The translations under genes and the position numbers were made by a program. The notes beneath the pieces were generated by a model. It saw only the letters and a list, made by a program, of their open reading frames with translations, did no database searches and had not been told where the DNA came from. From contig NC_134841.1 in assembly GCF_965363235.1 (NCBI RefSeq), forward strand, positions 40,221,440 through 40,285,439: DNA of 64,000 nt, in the 5' to 3' direction. How positions within the stretch are numbered: the stretch's first letter is position 1; every line of letters begins with the position of its first letter. This stretch comes from Mytilus galloprovincialis. Taxonomy: Eukaryota > Mollusca > Bivalvia > Mytilida > Mytilidae. Below are positions 33,924 through 46,000 of the stretch, piece after piece.

Positions 33924-34501
33924 TTCCTTTACTATTTGATGATTTTGTAAATGATACAAAGTTCACAGTTGTGTCTTAACACACAAATACGTATTTCTGG
34001 GTTACTTTACTATTATATGAACTCAGTCAATTTGATTACGAATGATTATTATATTTCTACACCTGGATGGTTACATATTTTTTTTTCTCAAATTCACATA
34101 AAAAATATTTACCCGGAAGAAAGAGTATAAAATGATATTAGTTAAAGCGTATAAAAGATACCTACAATAGTTATCAATTTGGTTAATCCGCATAGCAAAG
34201 TGTCGGTTTGTTAAGATGGTTATTTAAAATTAAATAGTGTACGATAATTATTACCAAGAATATGGACTGATACAATTTTGACATCGGAATTTATATAAGC
34301 CATAATAACAAATTGATTCTGTGATCTATAGTTTTTGTTTTATTTGTGCGTGTATAAACGGTGATATAATAACGATATATTAGTAATTGTTAAAACACAT
34401 TTATTGGGATGTATAACTATATTTATCAGATAGTGCCGTGCTTGTTCATTTTAATTTATTTAGTATATGCTCAAGAATGTAACATAACAGTTTATGATTA
34501 T
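33763..34501 (+). repeat. TLR-B upstream region, duplicated copy
   Basis: Copy of 30699-31439 fused to the TIR-coding region of TLR-B at the shared bases CTCAT. The fusion creates the chimeric tail of TLR-B and a second promoter-like region with no full gene behind it. Confidence 0.92.
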
Positions 34502-34525
34502 ATATATATTATAAGACGGATATAA
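34409..34525 (+). pseudogene. Truncated second TLR-B start (signal peptide only)
   Basis: The first 31 codons of TLR-B are repeated, then seven unrelated codons (IYIIRRI) and a stop. The product would be a 38-aa secreted or membrane-inserted peptide at most. It marks the right edge of the partial tandem duplication. Confidence 0.7.
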
Positions 34526-34529
34526 ATCG

Positions 34530-35280
34530 AGGAATATGACTTTGAAAATATTTATGTGGATAAAACAATGCAAGCCATACATTTCACATAATTTTCACAT
34601 GGCCTTGGCTGTTATGTTAGATAATTATTTGCATACACATGCAATTTTGTAAGATTTATAGCAATTACAACACATGTATAATCTTACACTAGTGTACTAT
34701 ACGAAACAAACACAATCCGAGTTTTTTACTCAGAGCATGGCCAAATTAGATGTTTTCCTATAAATAAAGTTTTAGAGACATTTATTGGTACTCTATGCTG
34801 CAATATCTGAATTGCTACACTTTTGAATTACATGCGTTTTCTAAAATTCAGTTAACTCGTTCAAATGAAAATGTTTTCTATCTACTAAATCTAGCGCTCG
34901 TTTACGCTGTGCATAGTAAGACATCGTTTTCAATGTCAGATGTGAAGCGTTTACAGAGCACTTGAAATGAAGATGATTTTACTTTTAATGCTATCTTTTC
35001 GTGTACATTATAAATAGTTTACGTTTTCATTCAAAAGTTACCACTATATTGTATTTGAAAATGTATAAAAACCACTTTACTTGGACGAAAACTTAACATT
35101 GGTTGCATAATATTCAGTTCTGTATGATTGAACAGATTATTATAAATCAATGCTTTTTCGTGTGTTGTAAATTATTTATTATTGAAATATTGCTTTACAA
35201 AATCATTGTTTATGATAAAAAAAATAAAATATTGCAATAAATAAATATATATTTATTTATGTCTTTGATATGCTATAAGA
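34530..35280. other. Gene-free AT-rich stretch
   Basis: No supported feature between the TLR-B duplication and the Penelope-like element. Confidence 0.6.
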
Positions 35281-35599
35281 ATAGTTAAGAAAGAGGGACG
35301 AAAGATATCAAAGGGACAGTCAAACTCAAACTGACAACGCCATGGCTAAAAATGAAAAAAAAAAGACGAACAAACAACATCACACATGACACAACATAGA
35401 AAACTAAAGAATAAACAACACGAACCCCACCAAAGAACTATGGGTGATCTCAGGTGCTCCGGACGGGTAAGCAGATCCTGCTCCACATGTGGCATCCGTC
35501 GTGTTGCTTTATGTGATAACAAATCCGGTAAATAGTCTAATTCGGTAGGTCACATTCATGAAAGGGAATAGGATTGTAGTTACGATATAAGGAACATAT

Positions 35600-37180
35600 C
35601 CGATATCATTTGTGAAACGGTTATTTATAACGGTCAACCAACTCGTGATGGCGTCCGTAAAATTTACGAAGGGATGATTTCAACTTCACCATTTGGAACT
35701 CTTGGTTTAATAGCTTCCTTGTGAGCTGCAACCCTCTATCTAGAAAATCATGATAGGAAATGCAAGCACGGGAATATCGTATCAATTGGGAGATGTATAC
35801 CCCGTATACAGGTGCTGCTGGAATGTTGCTACTAAGAAATGGAAAGTTCACAATTGGAAAGCTGAAATCATCTCTTTTGTCGTAAAGTTTTGTTTTCAAC
35901 CGACCCTCATTGTCATTTTCTAGATGTAAGTCAAGATATGAGGCCGACTTAACTGTATCTGTAGTATCTTTTATCTCTAGCTCGATGGGATAGATGCGTT
36001 CCAGATAGTCACCAAATTTTAAATTATTTAGTGAAAGAACATCTATATAGCAGAAAGTACAGTTTAAAGATATTGCTAACTTCTTATCTTTCTTCCTAAG
36101 AAGTAAATCAGCCTCATAATAATAAAGAAACAAGTCGGCAAGTAGAGGGGCACAGTTTGTTCCCGTTGGAATGCCGACAGTCTGTTGAAAAACACGTCCT
36201 CCGAACGTTGTCAATCAAGAAAGCAAGCATCTTGATAATATCAGTTTCAGAGAATTCTTTGTTTGAATCAGAGTGATCCTTTACAAAATAGGATTCATCC
36301 CTCCCTAAGACAAGATATTTGTATCTACATTGGCCATTCTTTTTTTATGAAGCAAAGCAATACCAACTTTTTCAATTTGTCTCTTAGTTTGAAATGTGGA
36401 ATACTTGTGTAAAGAGTAGAAAAGTCAAATGTTTTAATACTGTTACAAGATGAAAGAGAGTTAGATTGTATGTACTCTAAAAGATCTTTGGAATTTTTTA
36501 AGTATCCAAAACTGATTCACGCCACCTCTAGAATAGGCAGTTTCACAATAACTTTGAAGCCCGTCTTTGATTGCTGATAAAATTGATGTTAATAATTTAG
36601 AAAGAAGTTTCGTGGAGCACTTGGAAGACCCAGCAATATATCGTTGTTTGTAAGGACACTTACGTAGTTTAGGTATCCAATACAGTGATGGAAGATCCAG
36701 TTCTTCATCTTTGGTTGAAATTCCAAAGTAAAACAGAACAGACCTATGATTATCCAGGATTTCCTCTTTGGTAAGTGTCGTGAGGGTATATGTTGAGTTT
36801 CCAAGTGAATTTTCAATATCTAATTCGTTTATCAAGCAGTTAATGTAATGAGTTTTACACACAAAAACGATGTTGTTTGGGACTTTATCTGCGGGGTCAA
36901 CAACATATTTGTCATGGAGGTAGGATAAGTGTTTTGCATCATTTGGGTCTTTAAAGATTGACGTAGCATGGGCATTGATAGACCCATTTAGTTTCTTAAT
37001 TCTGATTTGTATCAACGACATAACTGCCTTAATCCATTCTGAAAGAGTGTCTACGTCTTCCTTCTCGCGCTTAACCCATTGCCTGGCATAATCCTGAACT
37101 GAATCCATCAAAATTTTAAAGTTGTATTTCCAATTTATGGATTTAGGTTCACAATATTTCGGACCTTTCGATAACACATT
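35600..37180 (-). pseudogene. Reverse transcriptase region of the Penelope-like element (fossil)
   Basis: Contains the RT motifs listed for the element. In this clade the palm motif is YIDD-like within a context FRYIDDVLSLNN; here the region is degraded. Upstream it includes conserved stretches such as SLYWIPKLRKCPYKQRYIAG. No complete product is expected. Confidence 0.8.
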
Positions 37181-37699
37181 TCGTAGAGAAGTGTTATTAA
37201 CATTTTTGATGTCACCGGTAATAACGTGGCTAGCAGGATTATATGTGAATTGGGAACTAGCACAAGTTCAATCAGGAGGTTTAGACATGAAGTCGTCAAT
37301 ATCGAGATTCTACAAAACGTGTTTGTAATTGAAAATTTTAGTTGCAATAGGTTTGGTATAGGTATAAGAAATTATTGATACAGACTGGTCTTTGAAATAA
37401 GCAGGTATTTTCGGTTGAACTAATTTATGATGAAGGATATTGCCTAAGTTGACGCCATCAATACCTTTGTTGGCAAAGGAAAGATTAAGGAAAGATCTTT
37501 TCTTTTTTTCATCTTTGCCAATGCGTACTGGCCTGAAAAGTCTGTGACGTGCAATATCCGAAATTATAGCTTCAAGTTTGTATTGGTTTGAATGAGGGTT
37601 TGTAACAGTGGATTCCAAACATAAATTGAACAGAGAATGAAGTTTTGAAAGGGGTAATGAATAAAGTTTCGTGCGAATGTGATGAATACCTAACGGCTT

Positions 37700-38270
37700 T
37701 TGTATAAATGGCAGCAAGCCATTAATAGATACATAATACAGAGAAGGTGATGTATGATGACGATTACCATGACTGCGTCTACGTCGAGGAGTCGAGTTGA
37801 AAATATTCATCACATTCACTGAGTTACACGAAGTACTAGATATAATACCTATACCATCAATTTTGTCATTGCGACCATAAGGTGTCGCAGTTCCCAATTG
37901 TCTAATCCAGTAGTCCTCTTTTTGTCTACGGAGAGTCATTGAAAGATTAGGATTGTTAGAGTTATGGTAGATCTTTTCGATAATGCGAACTGTCATAGAA
38001 ACGATGGAATGATCGGGCTGATTGAAATGCTGGTATAGAATGTCGTTAGCATTGAGGTTAATGTCTGATCTATGACCACACATACTTGTTTAGACTTCCT
38101 TTTGTTTCACCGACATATACCAATCGGCAAAGGTTGCACTCTAATCCGTAGACGACATCTATCGATTTACAATTCAGATCACCGTAACTTCTAGTAAAAT
38201 ATGACTTCTTGGTCAAATTGCTAGTGAATTCAGCATCTGTAATTAAAATTGCACAATTTTGCAGCCTTTG
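37700..38270 (-). pseudogene. GIY-YIG endonuclease region of the Penelope-like element (fossil)
   Basis: The paired motifs VVYG and YVGET are separated by a CxxC (ECNLC), followed by a His-rich segment (MCGHRSDINLNANDILYQHF) and FNQPDHSIVSM. In the family this nickase prepares the target DNA for reverse transcription. Confidence 0.75.
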
Positions 38271-38764
38271 GTTTCACATTTCGAAATGCGACAGTGTTGT
38301 ACTGTTTCATCAAAAACCAAAATGTCTGTAAGGAGAACTGAACATGGCTGTATATGTGTAATATTGCTGTTGTCACTAGGACGATGATCTGAATGAGTCA
38401 TGTTTCAGATATTTGTCATGTCTGGTGATGAGAAGAGTTGATACAATTATTTAAACTCAAAAATCCCTTTCAAGGTTAAATATGTTATTAAAAATCACTA
38501 TCAGAAATTAAGACGTTGGGATACTATTGTCAGTGAGACAATTATGAACTAAAAATGGACCTTAGTGTCATTTCCATTTTCTCTCAACTAGTACACATTT
38601 TATTTTTTGTGCTTAAGGAGATAGACCTAGGTTAAGGGAGATAACTCATAAAATCATCAGTATGTTTGTGTCAACCACTTTCATAAATATATTCTAAGCT
38701 TCTAGGTAACATAGTTTATTTCCACTCTGTTTCAGGTAAATGCTTAAAATACATTGATGAAACT

Positions 38765-39165
38765 TTTACTTTTTACGGACGCCATCACGAGTTGGTTGAC
38801 CGTTATGAAATAACCGTATCACAAATGATATCGGATATGTTCCTTACGTCGTAACTACAATCCCCTTCCCTTTCCTGAATGTGACCTACCGAATTAGACT
38901 ATTTACCGGATTTGTTATCACATAAGCAACACGACGGGTGCCGCATGTGGAGCAGGATCTGCTTACCCTTCCGGAGCACCTGAGATCACCCCTAGTTTTT
39001 GGTGGGGTTCGTGTTGTTTATTCTTTAGTTTTCTATGTTGTGTCATGTGTACTATTGTTTTTCTGTTTGTCTTTTTCATTTTTAGCCATGGCGTTGTCAG
39101 ATTGTTTTAGATTTATTAGTTTGACTGTCCTTTTGGTATCTTTTGTCCCTCTTTTACAAACGCAT
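38765..39165 (+). mobile_element. 5'-truncated Penelope-like copy, opposite orientation
   Basis: The plus strand starts within the last codons of the RT (FYGRHHELVDRYEITVSQMI) and runs through the whole 3' tail. It faces the main copy head to head, so the pair 35281-39165 has near-identical 3' ends pointing outward. Such inverted partners are common in Penelope-like insertions. Confidence 0.85.
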
Positions 39166-39189
39166 TACTGATTTAATGAGTTATCTCCC

Positions 39190-39345
39190 TGAACCAAGTT
39201 CTACCCCCTTAAGCTCGACTCCGTATGCGGATTTTTTCGCTGTGTTGAAAACCATTGGTGGACTTCCAGTGTTTTCTACCCTTTGGTCGGAGTTAGGACT
39301 CTTTGACACATTCCCAATTTCAATTCTCAATTTAATATATTTTAT
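39190..39345 (+). repeat. Dispersed repeat 3' end, same family as 60450-60595
   Basis: Shared phrases are GTGTTGAAAACCATTGGTGG (versus CATTGAAGACCTGTTGGTGA), TCTACCCTTTGGTCGG (versus TCTGCTCTATGGTCGG), GACACATTCCCAATTTC and TTCTCAATTT. It has no coding capacity. Confidence 0.6.
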
Positions 39346-39369
39346 CAAATAGTATTTGATAAAGGGTAT

Positions 39370-42300
39370 CATTTATTTTTTTATAGGGAGATAGTACTGA
39401 ATGTCTCCAATACTCATCTCTTCCATAAAATGACCCAAGTGCTATCCCACAGTTATATAGACGAAATAAATCATATAAGTAACGTATAGTTATCTATAAA
39501 ACTCCGACATATAAAAATTTAAAACAATGCTTAGAAAATTCAATAAATAACTTTCAGTGAACCGTCCCATTTTCAAAAGTGTGTCTTTACTTCTGAACAG
39601 AAAGGAACTTTATGACAAAAATATCTTCTTCTGCAATGTTATTTTATAATTTTACATGATATAAACAATACAATGGATCATAGCATGGTATTTTTTGTCG
39701 GTAGTATTTTGTATGTTGAAAAACACGAATTCTAACATAGTCATTATTAAATTATTTGTTGCTCGTAACCACTTCGTATATGTAAATTGAAGGCACAGGA
39801 GACAGTTTGTATTACATTCTTTTTAATGTTCATGTATGGCTTTTTCTCTTCTTTTTGTTTTGTCTGCATTGGTTGCAAGAAAGTTATTGCATCGAAACTA
39901 TTGTTTGGGATCAAACTTCAGACAGTGTTGGTACACTGTACCTTTAATATTTACGTCATGTAAAAACAAGAGACAACCTCAGAAACTATCTAGATAAGAA
40001 AATATTGTTCTTCCCGGTATTGCATTTCCTGATGGTATACTCTTTCACTGCAATTTAGTATTTATAAAAGTAAAAAAAGAACTATACTTATAAAAATAAG
40101 AAGATGTGGTGTAATTGCCAATGAGACAACTCTCCGCAAGAGACTAAAATGACATAGAAATGATGTTAAGGTTGTTATTATAACACGGCTCCATTGAAAT
40201 GAACATCACCAATTTACTTTTAACGAAAGTACAAGAGAAACATTGGAAGGACTTAGATGAAGTCGTTCGCTTCTAAAATATAGAAATATACTATTGGTAG
40301 GAATAAAATTTTGAAATTAATAATGTAGTCAACAATAGCGCCGAATATGAACTCACGATCTATTCGCAAATATAAGAGACTGTCAACTATTTTAATCATT
40401 TTGAGTTTGTCGGCTATGACAGGTTCCTAGTACAAAACGTCGAGTTATCGATGCATTATAAGAGTCGAAGTCAGTCGCACTTTTCCCTATCTCATCTCTA
40501 CAATGTATGGCACCCTAACATCGTGTTCGTCGATTATGACAATGACACAATAAATCAAAAATGTTCGTTAAATATCATGCCCTCTCAAGAATCTATATTT
40601 GCGGTTAACAAATAGTAAAAGTTGCGAATATCAATAGGAAGAAATAAATCTGTTTATACATCTACGGTACAAACTATTTACTTCTGTATCTTATAATTGT
40701 ATTTTATCATGGTTGAAGCGATTTATATACTGGTACAAAGCAACATGACCATACTGGGCGACAAGTTACTGAGAATAGATCTGGACTTTAATCCAGGGTT
40801 TTAAGACTGGAATCATAAAAATAAAATCACAAAAATACTGAACTCAGAGGAAAATCAGATCGGAAAGTCCCTAATCATGGCAAAATTCAAATAACAAAAC
40901 ACATCAAAAACGAATGGACAACAACTGTCATATGCCTTACTTGGTACAGGCATTTTCAAATAAAATTCTAATTTATTTTATTTCATTAAAGTCTAATACT
41001 TGAGAAATTTTAAATATTAAACATTGAGTTTCAAACATATTCAATCGATGCAAGAATATTTCAACACTTCAACCTTTGATCGTTTTGAAATTCAGAATAT
41101 TTTGCGCTCTAAGGCGAAAAAGATTTTAAATTCATCAAATAAACGTTATCTAGTTTTACAAAACAGTATAACCGAGCAATCAGAATGCAACACGCATTAG
41201 TAAGATGGGCTACACCATTGTAAAAAAAAAAACATACATGCAGCAATCTATATAAACAGCACTATAGATTTAGAAGAAAATGCTTAACCAAAAACGGTTA
41301 GAAGCTCAGGAGGTGATCGGGTGAATAATGAACATATTATGCTCCTCGTCGGTGTATTGGTACATGCTTTTGTGATCGGAAAGGTAAGATATATATTATA
41401 ATTCTCTCTCTGTGTATTGGTACTTGCTGATTGGATAATCTGTTTGAATTGGTATATACTTCTAGCTTCCCAATTTTTGACCAGTCAAAATATTATCAAG
41501 TTCATGTTGAACCGATTATTGAATTGACTTTTTTTATATTCTCCTTGTACCAAAACCTTTAAAACATATTAAGTAAGTATGACATGTTTCTTGAAATAAC
41601 AACCTGATTGGTCTTTGTGTAAATCAACATAGAAGTATACGACCACGGCTTTTCGATTTGAGTCACGATCGCATTAATTTATGAAGTACACTGTTAATGA
41701 ATTTCAATCGCTGAATAAATAAACTCATCCCAGACAATCTTAACTTAATATTATCATTTAGTTATACAATTTGTATTAATAATAGCGTTCATTGTCGCCG
41801 TCATGTGAAATTGATACATGTAGGTTTTTTTTATCAGATAGTATAAACCTTTCAATGGTGTTCATTCGTAAAGATGTTGGTTTTTCACGAAGCGGAACTT
41901 CAAACACCAAAACGTTGTGATTGGTGAAAAACGTTCTAAACAATTGAATTTCAACCAATTGCGTGACATTATTCTCATTTTAGTGTACGATTAATTATAT
42001 TACCCATAGTCCTTTAGATTCTGTAAAGGCAAATTGGAAGAAATAAATATTTTTATGCATCATCATTGATTCTAAGACTTAATACATTTCTAAAACATAG
42101 AGTTGTAAATATATAAATTCGGTGCAAAGAAGTTCCTGTAGCATTTTGGGTCCCCTTTTACGATTTTTAATTGGAACTCTTCAACAGTTAACGTTTTCGA
42201 AATTCAGCATATTTTGTGCTCTATTAGTGAAAAGGATTTCATAAATACAAATAAATTTGTTGTCTTGTAATTGTTTTTTTTAAATATGTGAGACGTCAGT

Positions 42301-42705
42301 CACTGAGCAATAAGAACGCAACATGCGTGAGAAATATGGCCAACTTTAGTTGTCATTTTGTTAATTTTAGACGAATGCTGATAGTTGTGCGATCCAATAT
42401 GATATAAATATAAATTTATCGAGAAGCACGTTGAATTGTGCAACAAGATTTTTACAGGCGTGTTTGATTTCGAATTCGTGTCATAGATTTAAAACATGTA
42501 AATCATCGTTTTACCTAGATATAAATGATTTCATGTGGGCTGTATCGGTCAAATGAATGCTTTTATGGTGGCTGGCTTGTTTTATTTTCTAGTTTTGACA
42601 TTCTTCACTTTTTATAACTGAGTACACATATGGCATACATAAACTGTTTTTTGGTCAAAGTTTAAATTACGGTTATATAAAATTAGTTGCAACTGAGGTT
42701 AACTT
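39370..42705. other. Gene-free region with an old local duplication
   Basis: No gene is supported. Segments near 41085-41220 and 42190-42350 share a diverged order of phrases (TTCAGAATATTTTGCGCTC and TTCAGCATATTTTGTGCTC; AATGCAACACGCATTAG and AACGCAACATGCGTGAG), indicating an old duplication or two copies of an unnamed repeat. A short piece of the AATGAGACAACTCTCC family is at about 40100-40195. Confidence 0.5.
40805..40930 (-). repeat. Dispersed repeat carrying GGGACTTTCC
   Basis: On the minus strand it reads CGTTTTTGATGTGTTTTG, then GATTAGGGACTTTCCG and TTTTCCTCTGAGTTCAGTAT. It is the fullest copy here of the family found at 12255, 21140-21240 and 44973-45035. Confidence 0.75.
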
Positions 42706-42709
42706 ATTA

Positions 42710-42850
42710 TAGTAGGGTGCCCAGTATCGAAAAAGACGTCTAGTTAACGAGTTTAAGTTAACGGATAACACACGGCTATATTTATATTCAAACTATTTTA
42801 TGATCATGAATGTCGTCGTAAGCTATCGTGGTCACGTTTTTCAAAATTTC
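42710..42850. repeat. Inverted terminal repeat, left
   Basis: Pairs with 46725-46866. Matches are strongest in the outer 16 bases and around ACACACGGCT and GTGGTCACGTTTTT. Confidence 0.7.
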
Positions 42851-43234
42851 ATGGTTTCTTAGGGTGCCCAAAAATACCTCCTCATACAGGCCATCTTCAA
42901 TACGAAAAATAAAATGATTGTTTTCTGTGTTATTTGTTCAAATGATGCTTATCATTTAGCTTAAAAATTAAATTTATCATATTACGAAAGCCGAAAAGAT
43001 TTATATAATTTAAGTATAAATATTTCATGATTTTAGTAGACTATTTTTTTAGCTGAAATTTACCACATTTTAAACGAAAATAAATTTATTTCGTGTTTCT
43101 TTCACGGGATGTTTTCTCTGATTACATCATTAAGATATGGTTCATATGTGTGCCAAATATCTTTCGTATAATGTTACTCGTTTAGAAGAAAATAACAATT
43201 TAAAACACAAATTAAGTGATAATTCTTGCAACCA

Positions 43235-43560
43235 TTGGGTCGATGCCACTGCTGGTGGAGATTTATTAGCCCAGTAGTCAGCACTTCTGTGTTGACTTGA
43301 ATTTCATTGGTATGTTCATAATTATAAATTAACCATTAACAAAACTTTGAATTTTTGAAAAACTAAGGCCTTTCATCTTCAGGAATAGATTACCTTAGCT
43401 GTATTTGGTCATCAATGCTCTTCAACTTCGTACATTATTTGGCCTTTTATAGCATTTTTGATTCGGGCGTCACTGATGAGTCTTTTGTAGACGAAACGCG
43501 CGTCTGGCGTAAATATTAAATTTCATTTCTGGTATCTATGATGAGTTTGTCTGCCTGGAT
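43235..43560 (+). repeat. 355-bp dispersed repeat, plus-strand copy
   Basis: Contains GGGTCGATGCCACTGCTGG, CCCAGTAGTCAGCACTTC, GGCGTCACTGATGAGTC and GACGAAACGCGCGTCTGG, the reverse complement of landmarks in the next two units. It is a mussel-type high-copy repeat by recognition. Confidence 0.8.
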
Positions 43561-43703
43561 TCAAACACGCCTTTTCTCTTGCCGTTAATTGTTTTGTAGC
43601 TTACACTATCAGATCATTAAATAGGACAATTTTCAATAACTAGATCTCTCTTTTTTGCTTGTTTGTTGTCGATTGTATGTTTTGAATACTCTAGCTAGTT
43701 TGA

Positions 43704-44058
43704 ATAGTTATCAAAAGTACCAGGATTATAATTTTATACACCAGACGCGCGTTTCGTCTACATATGACTCATCAGTGACGCTAAGATCAAAATAGTTAAA
43801 AAGCCAAACAAATACAAAGTTGAAGAGCATTGAAGACCCAAAATTCCAAAAAGTTGTGCCAAATACGGCTTAGGTAATGTACTCCTGGGGTCAGAAAATC
43901 CTTAGTTTTTCGAAAAATTCACATTTTTGTAAACAGAAAATTTATAAAAATTACCATATAATTGATATTCATGTCAACACCGAAGTGCTGACTACTGGGC
44001 TGGTGATACCCTCTGGGACGAAACGTCAACCAGCAGTGGCATCGACCCAGTGGTGTAA
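43704..44058 (-). repeat. 355-bp dispersed repeat, tandem unit 1
   Basis: Complete unit from ATAGTTATCAAAAGTACCAG to CATCGACCCAGTGGTGTAA, directly followed by the next unit. Confidence 0.85.
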
Positions 44059-44320
44059 ATAGTTATCAAAAGTACCTAGGATTATAATTTTATACGCCAG
44101 ACGCGCGTTTCGTCTACATAAGACTCATCAGTGACGCTCAGATCAAAATAGTTAAAAAGCCAAACAAATACAAAGTTGAAGAGCATTGAAGACCCAAAAT
44201 TCCAAAAAGTTGTGCCAAATACGGCTAAGGTAATCTACTCCTGGGGGTAAGAAAATCATTAGTTTTTCGAAAAATTCACATTTTTGTAAACAGAAAATTT
44301 ATAAAAATTACCATATAATT
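44059..44320 (-). repeat. 355-bp dispersed repeat, tandem unit 2 (partial)
   Basis: Starts again at ATAGTTATCAAAAGTACC and is truncated after TACCATATAATTGA, so only about three quarters of a unit is present. Confidence 0.85.
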
Positions 44321-44455
44321 GAAGATCGTTGTTTTGTTTTAGGAAATTTTGTTGTTGTTGGTTTTTATAACTGTAATTGTTTTTATTGAATTGATAGTTT
44401 TGTTATAATTGTAAAATATAAATTAATTACTTTAGTCACGTTTCAGATCCAGAAT

Positions 44456-44755
44456 ATGGCACACATTCACAGTCTTGTTAAACCATGCCAATCATATCAA
44501 GCCCTAAACGAAGTAGGAATGAAATTCTTTATCGAGGCTCTGGGAGCAAGGAAATATCATGTATATTTTAGTATATTGCATGATGCCTCAGACCTAGACC
44601 ATCTTCGTACTGATGATAACAACATCCTGTACCACTATGGTTGCTATAAATCTTACGATATCAGACACAACTGCAGTTATTTTGAAGCTGAATTAAGTTC
44701 TTGTTCGTCTGTAAAAATGTTTCAGGTCATTTATAGAAGGTCGTCAAATTCCTGA
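44456..44755 (+). pseudogene. Fragment of an uncharacterised transposon-associated protein
   Basis: The open stretch MAHIHSLVKPCQSYQALNEV is followed by GMKFFIEALGARKYHVYFSI, DLDHLRTDDNNILYHYGCYK and ending SSNS. Segments like HYGCYKSYDIRHNCSYFEAE, with spaced Cys/His, look like the N-terminal part of a large invertebrate protein family that I know only as uncharacterised. Further decayed coding may extend to about 44930. The fragment lies inside the 42710-46866 element and is read on the plus strand, as is the fragment at 45040-45190. It is not a complete gene. Confidence 0.5.
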
Positions 44756-44972
44756 CTGGAAAAAGTGTTTTTGAGTCATTAGGAACCAGCAGGCCTTAAT
44801 CAGATTTCTTAGCAAATTGATTGTTCAGCATCATGGTAGATCAACAGTTACTATGACACATGAGAAAGTCCTTTATCTAGGATCCAAGGACCCTAAATCT
44901 GCTCAGAAGGAGTATTAAGGTTTTATAAATTATTTTGTACGACCGATGAAGTAGATACCCGCATGATATTAT

Positions 44973-45035
44973 GGACTTTCCGAATTGAATTTCCTCTGAG
45001 TTCAGTATTTTTGTGATTTTACTTTTTACATGCTA
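44973..45035 (+). repeat. Short copy of the GACTTTCCG dispersed repeat
   Basis: GGACTTTCCGAATTGAATTT and CTGAGTTCAGTATTTTTGTG match 40805-40930. It separates the two protein relics in this element, so it may have inserted into the gene. Confidence 0.7.
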
Positions 45036-45039
45036 GTCA

Positions 45040-45190
45040 TGTATACAAAGAGTTCGGTGTGAAAGGCATCAAGGGTACTAGGATGATAATAAAATCACAA
45101 GATACAGATGTTCTGATCTTTTGCGTTCATTACTTCTCCTCCATGCAGCATAAACATGAGCTATGGTTTCAAACGGGCACTATAGGTGTA
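45040..45190 (+). pseudogene. Second relic of the uncharacterised protein, nuclease-like motif
   Basis: One plus-strand frame reads YKEFGVKGIKGTRMIIKSQD followed by TDVLIFCVHYFSSMQHKHEL and WFQTG. The acidic DTDV followed by hydrophobic residues resembles the core of PIN/XPG-type nuclease domains, and the ELWFQTG ending is typical of an unnamed family repeated in bivalve and cnidarian genomes. Only about 50 residues survive; the rest of the domain is not visible. Confidence 0.45.
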
Positions 45191-45904
45191 ATACCACCAT
45201 TGATTTTTCCCTATTAGTCTTTGTTAAATTGGCATTTTAAAAAAAATTGTACAGTATTTACCTTTATTTCAACCAAAGAAATACTTTGCATGTGTAAAGT
45301 TCAATCCTTTCCAGTGATACAGTGAAAATTTCACACTACATTTCATTGCATATAAGAAAGTAACCACCGCCGGAAGTAAGCAACCAAATTTTTACACTGT
45401 TATTTACTGGTTACCTGCTTTGGTAACTATGTAACCTTAACGTTCGGATAAGAAAAGAAGAATGACTAGTTCCTTTCTATCTCAAAGGTGAGATGTCATA
45501 TGAATTCTGCAAAATCTATCCTGTACAGATTTATGCACCTGTCATGCAAATGACTTTTGTCAAAATACTCGTCTGGTTGCAGTTAGAAACATTGATGACG
45601 ACGAAGGTGTTGATGTATAAGATTTCGTTTTTATGTTTGTACCTTATGAATCATTGTTAGCTATCGGATGAAAATGCAGCAGTCCATAGTCTTTTCTAAA
45701 CAATAAATATAACATATACTCAATTTTGAAATCGTGGGAAATATAGTAATAATCTATCTAGTGGAGAAAGATAAGCTCAAAAAAATAAAAAAAGCCCTGC
45801 CATATGGTCTCTTTCCTTCACGTGGTTGTTGGGCTTAAACTACAGGAGACCATATAACTTAGTAGGTAATGCTAGCTTCGATCATAATTTTCTATTTGCA
45901 TTTA

Positions 45905-46000
45905 TTCTATATTTTTCGCGTTCTTGCAATGCTGTTGTCAGCTTGTCTTCATTTTATAAGTTGTGAATGTCCCTTTGGTTTCTTGTGCCTTTTTTGTTAG
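45905..46000 (+). repeat. Degraded Penelope-like tail fragment
   Basis: GCAATGCTGTTGTCAG and GAATGTCCCTTTGGTTTCTT correspond to CCATGGCGTTGTCAGA and GACTGTCCTTTTGGTATCTT at 39085-39140. It is strongly diverged. Confidence 0.45.

Larger units (their letters stand above)
35281..38401 (-). mobile_element. Penelope-like retroelement with N-terminal GIY-YIG endonuclease (fossil, broken)
   Basis: On the minus strand a start codon at about 38401 (MTHSDHRPSDNSNITH) leads through a cysteine-bearing segment into a GIY-YIG-like region (VVYGLECNLC, LVYVGETKGSLNK, about 38100-38190) and its conserved follow-on (YWIRQLGTATPYG, about 37890). A long linker is followed by the reverse transcriptase (GIPTGTNCAPLLADLFLYYY; YIDVLSLNN; YLDLHLENDNEGRL; RKFYGRHHELVDRY). 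The endonuclease lies before the RT, the permuted order described for one clade of Penelope-like elements. The 3' untranslated tail is 35281-35600. It is broken in several places and not expected to be active. Tail similarity to the neighbouring copy at 38765-39165 is high, so age is moderate. Confidence 0.82.
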
